Positions 46,226 to 55,880 of a DNA stretch of 64,000 nt are shown piece after piece. Position 1 is the stretch's first letter. Each line of letters opens with the position of its first letter. This stretch comes from Aquilaria yunnanensis (lineage: Eukaryota; Streptophyta; Magnoliopsida; Malvales; Thymelaeaceae): the NCBI GenBank assembly GCA_039654915.1, contig CM077599.1:30131501-30195500 (forward strand), in the 5' to 3' direction. Position numbers and translations under genes: made by a program. Under the pieces are notes generated by a model that saw nothing but the letters and a program-made list of their open reading frames with translations, was not told the DNA's origin and ran no database searches.

Positions 46226-46779
46226 CTATGAGTCGGGGATTTGCTTCCCATCCAGTTTTCTTTTAAACTGGCAAACAAGGTCATTTAAAGTTAGATTCCC
46301 AAAACTGTAACGGTCTTGTTCTTTGTGGAAAGTCCTCCATAAACCAATAATTTCACGTTGTACTATTCCACAAGAATGCGTTTCAAGAGTCAATTGGATA
46401 TCATTCAAAGATTCCTTACGCAGGCTATTCTTAATGAATTTTCTTTTCTCTTCTCTTCACGATTTTTGGAGGTCATCCCTAGAGAACAACATTTGGTATC
46501 ACAATTCCATTGTCCACATTTGTGACAGACACCTAGCCTTTTTGCTCTTCACTTTTTAGCATAAGCGCTTTTACCTAAGCCAGGAATACGGGGCACAAAT
46601 GCATCTGAAACTTCACCAGCCAAACGGACTTTAGCTTCAATTAACTACCGCGCATTGTCAGGAATGCCTTTATGCATAAAAAATCTGACTCTTTCACATC
46701 TAGCTTGGTAAATCATTTTAAGAACATTTATTGGGAGGGAAGGAAAGTATTTTCGCAGGGCAGAAATAGTAGAATCCAT
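46226..46779 (-). pseudogene. Second, decayed copy of the cysteine-rich NABP-like gene
   Basis: Tandem duplicate of 47044-47592, about 815 bp away, covering the same start (ATG at 46779) and the same end (KLDGKQIPDS). It has a nonsense change at the Trp-Leu-Ile-Glu-Ala position, a TGA inside the basic run before the cysteines, and a frame change further on. It is therefore non-functional while its neighbour stays open. The cysteine pattern is still visible. Confidence 0.75.
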
Positions 46780-46899
46780 TAATGAGAGAAAAAAAATTGA
46801 GAGGAGAGAGGAAGAAATTAGTTATTGTAGGAAACTGAAATAACCAACTTGAGAGTCACGGAGTACCGTATCCACTACTTAACCGGAAAGAAAAACACG

Positions 46900-46907
46900 T
46901 ATTTATA
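46900..46907 (-). promoter_or_regulatory. TATA motif upstream of decayed NABP-like copy
   Basis: TATAAATA on the minus strand, about 120 bases upstream of the ATG at 46779. The transcribed leader-like segment ('gagagtcacggagta' on +) is repeated upstream of the open copy near 47666. Confidence 0.5.
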
Positions 46908-47043
46908 GCGATGAAAGGATAACGTATTAATTACGCTTAGAGGAGTACGTACCTTATTGTCAAAAGCAAATATGACAACTTGTATGTACAATGATTGTGA
47001 CATTTTCCACTGGTTCTACGTCCAGTAACGGCTTCAACGCCTT

Positions 47044-47592
47044 CTATGAGTCAGGGATTTGCTTCCCATCCAGTTTTCTTACAAACTGGCAAACATGGTC
47101 TTTTAAAGTCAGATTCCTGGGACTATAACACTCTCGTTCTTCGTGAAAAATACTCCATAAAAAAAGGAGTTCGCATTGCACTGATCCACAAGAATGCGCC
47201 TCAAGAGTCAATTGGATATCATCCAAAGAATCCTTACTCAGGCCATTCTTGATGAATTGTATTTTATGTTCTTGATTATCGGAGATCATTCCTAAAGAAT
47301 GACATTTTGTATCACAAGTCCATCGACCACATTTGTGACAGACTTGTAACCTTTTTGCTCTTCGCTTTTTGGCATAAGAGCTTTTGCTTGAGGCAGGCAT
47401 GTAAGACACAAATGTATCTAGGACTTCACCTGCTAGACGAACCTTAGCTTCAATTAACCACCGCATATCTTCAGGGATTCTTTTATACATCAAAACTCTT
47501 AATCGTTCACACCGAACTTGGTAAATCCTTTTAAGAACATTCATTGGGAGGGAAGGAAAGTATTTTCGTAGGGCAGAAAGAGTAGGATCCAT
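47044..47592 (-). CDS. Cysteine-rich protein resembling betaflexivirus nucleic-acid-binding proteins, 182 aa
   Basis: The only unbroken gene of element A. It has a long, probably helical N-terminal part (residues 1-65), a basic run KKRRAKR (75-81), then C-x2-C-x4-C-x3-C (C85, C88, C93, C97), and a C-terminal part without recognisable motifs. A basic run followed directly by a compact Cys cluster, with an S-x-Y/F-A-K-K/R-R lead-in, is the signature I know from the small cysteine-rich proteins of plant betaflexiviruses (carla- and vitivirus types), several of which suppress RNA silencing. At 182 aa it is longer than those (about 90-140), the extra length lying at both ends. The viral link is inferred from pattern memory, not from a search. 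The start ATG is shared with the decayed copy. It could also be an unrelated host zinc-binding protein. Confidence 0.55.
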   Translation of the reverse strand: MDPTLSALRKYFPSLPMNVLKRIYQVRCERLRVLMYKRIPEDMRWLIEAKVRLAGEVLDTFVSYMPASSKSSYAKKRRAKRLQVCHKCGRWTCDTKCHSLGMISDNQEHKIQFIKNGLSKDSLDDIQLTLEAHSCGSVQCELLFLWSIFHEERECYSPRNLTLKDHVCQFVRKLDGKQIPDS

Positions 47593-47705
47593 TTTTTAGA
47601 AGGAAATAAAAGAAAGGAGGGAGAAAGAAATCAGTTATTTTGGGCAACTGAGACAACCGACTTGAGAGTCACGGAGTATCGTATCCACCACTTAACCGGA
47701 AAGAA

Positions 47706-48774
47706 TGGATCCTACTTTTTTGACAATATTTTGATGTCTGCCTTATCTTTGACCATAGAGGTTTCTTATCCCGTCCTTACAAGTGTAGCTTTGATTATTG
47801 AATCCATTGCCAGCTTTCGCCAAATTGTCAACGACAATATTTTTTATGTCTATCTTATCCTTGACCATCATGTTGAATTCTTGACGCAATTTGCTCCAGC
47901 GTATACTTATCAATGTTGTAATCATGCCGCGGATATGTTTTCCGCTTGATCCCTGTTATGCAAAAGCCATGCATGCATAATGTGAAATGCATGAATGTAC
48001 GGCGTGTGTAACTGATGGCTCTTTTTCTTTTTTTTTTTATGATTTGTATGGATCTAGTTCTTTATGTCTTGGCTTTACTGGATCCTTTTTGTGATTGCCT
48101 TCTTGGACTACCATTGAATCTCTTTATGCTTCTCAGCCCTTGTCCATTGCCTCAAAAGCCCAATCTTTTTCGAAAGCCCTTTCAAAGAAAATTTTCTTGA
48201 CTTGTTCTTGAATTTTGGCCTCAACTTCCTTAACATTTGCCCGCCTCATACTTTTTGTCTCTTTGGATAGTCGTCCCTGTTGAAACATTCGTGAGTATGC
48301 TTCCTTCTTGTTGATATAATAATGTTCCTATTCTCAATTATGAGACTTTTGAAGCGATCATCTAGGCAACCACCAAAGCCGTCTCCCAAAGATTTGTTAC
48401 TCCTTTTTCCCTGTTAGCAAATGTTTTGTGCCGTTCGTAAAGCAGGACCTCGATCTTACCTGTTTTAATTCATAAAGCTTATCAAAGTAATCTACGATCT
48501 TTTCTTTTTCTGAGTTTTAATTATTACTACCCTTCCTAAAAAGTCACAATTTATTGCACATTAGAGGCTAGCAAAAATGTGAGATTTGAAGAAAAATGGC
48601 TAGAGAGAATTGGTTTTTCATTTATGAGTAAGGGAATATAAAAGTCTTGGGTATAGATGAAGAATAATAAAGGTCTGAGAAAAGAACGCTCTCTTTGACA
48701 ACTTTGATCGAACAAGCTCTGGCAACCTTGTATCCACTTCTTCTCTTTTGTCCGAAAATTTCATCATCATGCAA
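47706..48774 (-). other. Region between integrase and accessory genes, partly coding-like, unrecognised
   Basis: No intact frame. On the minus strand about 48315-48133 encodes some 60 charged residues without a stop (around NKKEAYSRMFQQGRLSKETK), and 47925-47743 another 60, but neither matches a domain I know. It may be the remains of one more accessory gene, or a relic of the sequence that brought in the cassette. Confidence 0.4.
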
Positions 48775-51700
48775 AGTACTTCTTCACTAAATCTGAATTT
48801 ACTAGTTTTGGTAGCTCTCGTCCATCCATTTTTGTCAGAATTAGGGCGCCTCTTGAAAAGGCTTTCTTCACCACATATGGTCCATTATAGTTTGGTGTTC
48901 ATTTCCCTCTAAAATCATGCTAAATGGGTAGAATTTTCTTGAGCACTATGTCACCTTTATGAAATTTTCATGGGTGAACCTTCTTATTGTAAGCGCGGAT
49001 CATCCTCCTTTGATAAAGTTGCCTATGATAGAGGGCAATCATTCTCCTCTCATCGATTAGGTTCAATTGCTCATATCTAGCCCTGACCCATTCTGCCTCT
49101 TCCAATTGGGTATCCATTAATACCCTCAACGAAGGAATCTCAACTTTAATGGGTAATACAGCCTCCATACCATATACCAAAGAAAAAGGTGTTGCTCCAG
49201 TAAAAGTACAAATAGAAGTTCTGTAAGCATGTAGTGCGAAAGGTAACATTTCATGCCAGTCTTTATAAGTGACAATCATTTTTTCAATAATCCTTTTGAT
49301 ATTTTTATTGACCGCTTTTACTGCACCATTCATCATTGGTCGATAAGGTGCTGAATTGTGATGCTTGATCTTGAACTGTCGGCACAAAGTCTGCATCATC
49401 TCATTATTCAAGTTTGTGGCATTGTTTGAGATGATACGCTCTGGTAACCCGTACCGACAAATGATTTCTTTCTTGATGAATCGGCATACCGCCTTTTGAG
49501 TTACACTTGCATAAGACACAGCTTCTATCCATTTAGTGAAGTAGTCAATTGCCACTAGAATGAATTTATGACCATTAGAAGCCTTGGGGTTAATTGCTCC
49601 AATGACATCTATTCCCCACATAGCGAAAGGCAAAGGTATTGCTGTCACATATTTGGCACTTATGACATTTTCTTACGTGATTGATGCAATCATTTCTAAT
49701 GTGAGCCAATAGTGGCCCGCCCTTATTATTTGTCTTGCCATGGTATGACCACTAGTGTGTGCTCCACACATTCCAGCATGAACTTCTTCCATGATCTTTC
49801 GTGCTTCATGAGCATCTACATAGCGAAATAGCATCAAGTATGGGGTTTTCTTATAAAGTACGTCTAGGTTTAAAAGGAAACCCATTGACAACCTTCGAAA
49901 AAATTTCTTGTCATTTTCTGATGCATCTGGTGGATATACTCGTTCTTGGAGGTATTTCTTGATATCATGGTATCAAGGTTTTCCATCCAATTCCTCCTCA
50001 ACACTCATGCAATAGGCTGGGGAATCTAGTACTTTGATTTCAAAAACAGGAGTATGTTCAGGGTCATTTATCTTGTACATGGCAGCTAAAGTAGCTAAGG
50101 CATTTGGAATTTGATTATCTTCCCTTGGAAGATGATGGAAACTTATACTTTTGAACCTTCCTGCCAAGTCTAGTATGAGTCTTTGGTAAGGGATCAATTT
50201 TGAATCCCTTGTCTCCCAATCTCCATTTATTTGATATATGACCAATGTAGAATCCCCATAAACTCGGAGATCTCGTACTTTCAGTCTCAGTGCCATTTGG
50301 AGTCCTATAGCACATGCCTCATATTCTACTATATTGTTGGTACAAGGAAATGTAATTTTCGCTGTGAGGGGGAACTGTTCTACACTTGGAGAGATGAGTA
50401 TAGCTCCAATCCCTTGTCCTAAAGCATTAGATGCTCCATCGAACGTCATTTTCCATGTTTCATCATCTTTAGAGACTTCCTGTCCTATTGTCATTATATC
50501 TCCATCAAGAAAGTCCATCTTCATTGGCTTATAATCGTCCAAAGCTCTATCAGCCAAATATTCAGCAATCGCACTCCTTTTTACGGCCTTCTGAGTGACA
50601 TATTGTATGTCGTATTCAGACAACAACATTTGCCACTTTGCGATCCTTCCTGATAAAGCGGGTTTCTCAAAGATGTACTTGATGAGATCGGTCTTGGAGA
50701 TGAGTAATGTGGTATTGTTGAGCATGTAATGTCGTAGTCGGCTTGCTACCCATGCAAGGGCACAACAAGACTTTTCTATTACTGAGTATTTCACCTCATA
50801 TGTGGTAAACTTCTTGCTCAAGTAGTAAATTCCATGTTCTTTCTTGCCTGTCTCATCGCGTTGACCCAATATAGATCCTAATGAAGAATCCTGTATTGAT
50901 AAGTATAGAATCAACGGTTCTCCAGGTCGGGGTGGTACCAAAACTGGTGGATTTGATAGGTATTGCTTAATTTTCTCAAATGCCTCTTAGCATTCGTTAT
51001 TCCACTCAATCGGATTGTTCTTCTTTAGTGATTTGAAAAGAGGTTTACACTTGGACATCAATTGTGATATGAATCTTGCTATAAAGTTGATTCTGCCAAA
51101 AAATCTTCATACTTCTTTTTGAGTCTTCGGAGGTTGCATTTCTTGAATTGCCTTGACTTTACTTGGGTCAACTCGAATCCCATCTTTGCTTACCATGAAA
51201 CCCAATAACTTGCCTGAAGAGGCTCCAAAAGTACATTTGGCAGGATTCAATTTTAGTTAATACCTGTGAAGTCTATCGCATAGTTTTCTTAGTACATTTA
51301 GATGCCTCCCAGCAGTGGAGGATTTGGCAATCATGTCATCTACATACACTTCAATTTCTTTATGCATCATGTCATGAAATAAGGCGACCATGGCTCTTTG
51401 ATAAGTAGCACCAGCATTTTTCAACCCAAAAGGCATCACCTTATAGTAGAAGGTACCCCAAAGGGTAACAAAAGCAGTTTTTATTATATCATCTGGATCG
51501 AGTTTGATTTGATTGTACCCAGAAAAGCCATCCATGAAAGAAAAGTAGGAGTTTCCTGCGGTGTTATCCACCAACATATCAATGTGAAGAAGTGGGAAGT
51601 TATCTTTAGAGCTGGCCTCGTTCAAGGACCGGTAGTCCTGACAAACTCTTAGCTTCCCACTCTCTTTCTTTTCAACTGGAACTATGTTGACAACCCATTA

Positions 51701-52157
51701 TGTATATTCAGCAACTTCAAGGAATCCCGCATCCCATAGCTTTCGAATATCATCTTTTACTCTCAAGATCAGATTCGGCTTCAATCTTCGTAGCTTCTGT
51801 CTGACAGGCTTCGCCCCAGGCTTCAATGGTATTTTGTGTAGCACTATGTCTGAGCTTAAGCCGGGCATATCTTGGTATGGCCAAGCAAATACATCCACAT
51901 ATTCCCTCAGTAAGTGTATTAGTTCTTCTTTCTCTTCAAGAGGAAATAGAGTGCCAATCTTAACTTCTTTTACATCCTGATTGTCTCCCAAGTTGAATGT
52001 CTCAGTTGGTTCCTGACTTGTTGCTCTTTCTTTTTCATCTTGCTCGATCATGTTTAATAACTCAGGAGATATTTGAAGATCTTCGTCATCCGAGTCAGCA
52101 GTGTTTACAGGATTATCAAAGTTCATTCTTTCATTGTCATCAAAGAGAGTTTCAGGT
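48775..52157 (-). pseudogene. pol: Pol of element A: RT, RNase H, second RNase H, integrase
   Basis: After the intron the frame reads PETLFDDNERMNFDNPV and runs leftward. RT: GKLRVCQDYRSLNEASSKDN, FSGYNQIKLDPDD, FGLKNAGATYQRAM, YVDD at 51335-51346. RNase H: AWVASRLRHYMLNNTTLLIS. Second RNase H: MTFDGASNALGQGIGAILIS (near 50455). Integrase: VHAGMCGAH zinc residues, WGIDVIGAI, then SNNATNLNN and GAVKAVNKN, where D and E of the D-D-E triad are expected, so two catalytic residues are lost. The C-terminal integrase module continues to about 48775 (YNGPYVVKKAFSRGALIL). Nonsense changes lie near 51699, 51257, 50986 and 49973. An indel region at about 49650-49700 puts the CHKC zinc motif out of frame. 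Confidence 0.85.
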
Positions 52158-52348
52158 CTGCATTAGCCAAAGAGAAAAGAGAGGAGAAAATGGCGAGAAT
52201 GAGATGAATGCAAATTGGTGCTTTATTTATAATGTACATAAATCATAACTTTATTGGAATGAAAAGCAATAACTAAAAGGTTCACTTAAGCAAAGACTAC
52301 ACCCTATTGATTGAACCTTTCTTTAGGAGGTTTTTACTATTAGATTAC
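52158..52348 (-). other. Intron between protease and RT, element A
   Basis: Donor GTAATCTAAT. The acceptor is a pyrimidine tract followed by GGCTAATGCAG. Length is 191 bases. It aligns with the intron of C. A one-base loss next to the donor and a TAG two bases before it mean this copy would no longer read through. Confidence 0.7.
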
Positions 52349-55300
52349 TCTAAAAGCTCTCGATTACAACAGGCAGTTCTATCGCCTCCCAATTGTTCAG
52401 CACATCTCGTGGGCTATAGGGTTGAATGAGCTCCTCATTTTCGGGTGAATCATTGATTATTGCCTGAATCGAAAGATGTTCAAAAGACTTGTTGACGCTG
52501 ATGGTCAGCGCGCCGTCATTGTCATTTCTCGGAATCAAGCCACCACTCACGAATGTTTCAGTGATTTCCGGGATATCCAGATTTCTTCCCTCTAGGGGAT
52601 GACCCGTTAGTCGTGCAATCTTCTTTTCTCTCTGTTTAGCTATCGTCTTCATTTTATCTTGCCTTGTCGGTGTGAAACCTAGGCCGTATTTCCCTTCGTT
52701 TGGAGAGATTTTTAATGGTTCTGAGATTCCTTGCAAATCTTGTCCCAGACCTAACCCCGGTGAGTATTCTCCTTTCATTATGAATTTGGTGAGCATGCGA
52801 CTTGCTTTAGAGATGCTAAGCATGGGTTCTTTTCCATATTCACTGACATAGGTAGCATTAACAATTTCAAAAGACCTGAAAGAGCAATTAGGCACATCTT
52901 CATTGACCTCGACATACTGAACATCCGCAGGTCTAGATAGCAGAATGTCTTCTTCAGCAAAGACTGTTATTAATTTTCCTCCAATGATGAATTTCAATTT
53001 TTGATGTAATGAAGAGGGAATTGCCCCGGCCATATAAATCCATGGTCTTCCCAACAGACAACTATAAGAAGGGTTAATGTCCATAACTTGGAATGTGATA
53101 TGGAAGACATAGGGGATGATCCCTATCGGCAGCTTTATTTCTCCAACAACATCTCTCCTTGTCCTATCAAATGCTCGAACGATGATATGACTGTTGTTGA
53201 GGTATGATGGGTCTATACCAAGCTTATGTAAGGTTTCAAGTGGCATTACATTTAGAGCTGACCCATTGTCGATAAGGACTCTAGCCATAATTCGATCTTT
53301 GTATTTAGTTGAAATATGTAGAGCCTTAGAGTGACCTCTTCCATCTGCTGGTATCTCATCATCAGTGAATGTGATGAGATTCTATGCCGTGATGTTGTTG
53401 ATGAGGTGGTCAAAATTATCCACAGAAATATCTTGCTCAACATGGGCCTTGTTCAAGACTTTAAGGAGGATTTCTCGATGAGTGTCAGAACTTAAGAGTA
53501 GTGAGAGTATGGAAATCTTTGCTGGCATGCGGTTTAACTGCTGCACGATACTATACTCACTTTGCTTTATGAGTTTGAGAAACTCGCCAGCTTATTCATC
53601 TGTTACCACTCGAGGCACCCCTTGCTCTTCTGATGTATTTGTGCTGATAGGCCCGTTTGTTGGGTCTAAGATATTCTTGTCTTGTTGGAGCTTGTCCATC
53701 TGCTCCGATGAGTAACATCGACCACTTCTAGTCATGCCCCCAACCTCTAACGGAGTTGATGTAATATTGGAGGTGTAATCATACTTCCACGGAACAGCCT
53801 TATCTGATTTGTAGGGGAATGGAGTCGGGACTTGAATCATTAAAGGCTTGACAGTAAGTTTTGAAATTGGCATGACTAGTGGTCTTGGCACAGCATTGAC
53901 TTCTCGCTCTTTTATGATTACATTTACATCAACATATTTATTTGCAATAAAAATGCTGAGTTGGAATGAGTCTATAAGTCTCTGTAGATTCTCATGGAAT
54001 TCTGAGCATTCCTAGATGGAATGATCTTTACTGTCATGAAAATCACACCATTCTTCATCTTTGATTTCCTTATGTCCAAGAGAAGGCTTTCCAATGATGA
54101 CCCCTTCTTTCACAAGCCATGAGTATACATGCTTAAGAGGGGTTGTAATGTCGTTGACTGACTTCTTCATCAGTCGATGTTCCTTTATCATATTAACTGA
54201 TCTAGTTTGATGAGGCGGCAATGGGTTGTGAGTGATGCTCGATTCATCGGAAAAGTCCAACCACTTTGAATCGATTAATTGTTGGACTATGCGTTTCAAA
54301 GCTATGCAGTTTTCTAGACCATGGCCCACAACGCCATCATGATATGGGCAAGTTACGTTGGGGTCATACCACCTTGGAAATGGGGGTTCCATTGGCTTTG
54401 TAGGAATTGGGCAGATCAGTTGACTTTGAATGAGCTTTGGATATAACTCAGTGTAAGTAATAGGAATTGGGGAAAATATTTCTCTTTGTCTTTGTACAGG
54501 CACTGGAGGGGTCAAAACGGGTGGCCGTAATTGATTAGGCCTGTTGGGAGGATAATTATTGGGCCTATTGGTAGGATAAGATAGGTGAGGCCCAGTAGCC
54601 ACAGTACCTACGAGGGGAATCCCTCTTCCACGTCCTATTTATTGTACTTCCTCATCCTTTCTTCTGGATAGTCCTCCTCTTTTCATGGCATCATTAAAGA
54701 ATTCGGTGATCTTCCCAGTCCTAATCCCATCCTCAATTCTTTCTCCAGACATGACAATGTCTGAGAAATTGGTTGCCGAATTGCCAATAAGTTTGTCATA
54801 CTATGGGTACTTCAGTGTCTGGAAAAATAAAGTCGCCATTTCTCTCTCCATCATGGGTGGCTGGACTTGTACGACTAAGTCCCTCCATCTTTGGGCGTAC
54901 TCCTTGAAGGTTTCTTGCTTTTTCTTTTCCATATTATGGAGAGTTTGGCGATCCGGGGCCAAATCCATGACATGTTTGTAGTTGTTGATGAAAGCCTGAG
55001 TGAGGTCATTCCATGTTTTGATGTTTCTTGGACATTGACTTAGATACCACTGTAGTGCTGATTTTTTAAGACTTTCTTGGGAAAGTGCTATCCACACCTT
55101 TTCGTCTTTTGTGAACGGTTGTAGCTTTTTTAGGAAAAGTGTTATATGAGTGACAGGGCAACTTGTCCCATCATATTTTACAAAGTTTGGCACCTTAAAG
55201 TCTGAGGGAATCACAACATTTGGCACCAAGCAAAGATCATCCACCGAGAGAGATCCGAATACAGTGCCTCCTTCAATAGCTCGAAGCGTCTTCTCTATTG

Positions 55301-55592
55301 TTTCAAGATTTTGAGCATCATCTTCTTCTTTTGTTAGTGTCCTCCTTCCTTCGTAGATGGAATTGTGCCTAAAGTGAAAACCGTCGGATGGACCTGAGTC
55401 TTGAAGAGGCATTTCTTGAATCGGGGCCCATTGCGGGGTGAACCCTGGAGGGTAAATGGGATCCTGCGGGTCTTTGACGGGGGTTTGGACCGTTTTCCCC
55501 TTGATCAGGTCCATCAACAGCCTCATCTGTTCGGCCATACTTTCAATCTTTGGCTCAATGTCGGTGAGACGTCCTTCCGTTTGTTTCGCCAT
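52349..55592 (-). pseudogene. gag-pro: Gag-protease-G-patch polyprotein of element A
   Basis: A single frame leftward from MAKQTEGRLTDIEPKIESMA. Order: N-terminal coiled region; capsid-like part (SALQWYLSQCPRNIKTWNDL, VMDLAPDRQTLHNMEKKKQE); knuckle-like CPYHDGVVGHGLENC and a second CDFHDSKDHSI-stop-EC; aspartic protease from 53288 (MARVLIDNGSALNVMPLETL, CLLGRPWIYMAGAIPSS); G-patch (GEYSPGLGLGQDLQG and GKYGLGFTPT); C-terminal NNWEAIELPVVIESF. About six nonsense changes (near 54799, 54640, 54012, 53592, 53385 and 52350) and no frameshift found. Several stops equal CAG or CAA codons in B, consistent with C-to-T decay. Confidence 0.85.
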
Positions 55593-55880
55593 GAGTCTTG
55601 CTTGTAGTCGAGTTGAATATGAATGTCGAGTACCAATCTTTCACCCCTTTTTAAAAGTGGGAATTCTTTTATTAGACTTTGTGTATGAATTGGTAAATGA
55701 TGCATGAAGCACATGCTGTTTTTATTAATGTGATTGAGTTGAATGGCCACTATCGTAACACTTTCAAACTCTAATGACTGTCTATGCCTAAACATTTAGC
55801 GTAACACTAAATCACCAAAGGAATCCTAAAACCAAATAACGAAAGCCATGGTGGTCCGGCCCACTTTATTACATCAAAGA

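Larger units (their letters stand above)
46080..47705 (-). repeat. Tandem duplication (~815 bp unit) of the NABP-like gene
   Basis: Two units, about 46080-46900 and 46925-47705. Marker pairs: 'gagagtcacggagta' at about 46851 and 47665; 'cgccttctatgagtc' at about 46219 and 47039; 'aggaaagtattttcg' at about 46740 and 47554. A further short repeat of the promoter module is present at about 46025-46190. Confidence 0.8.
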
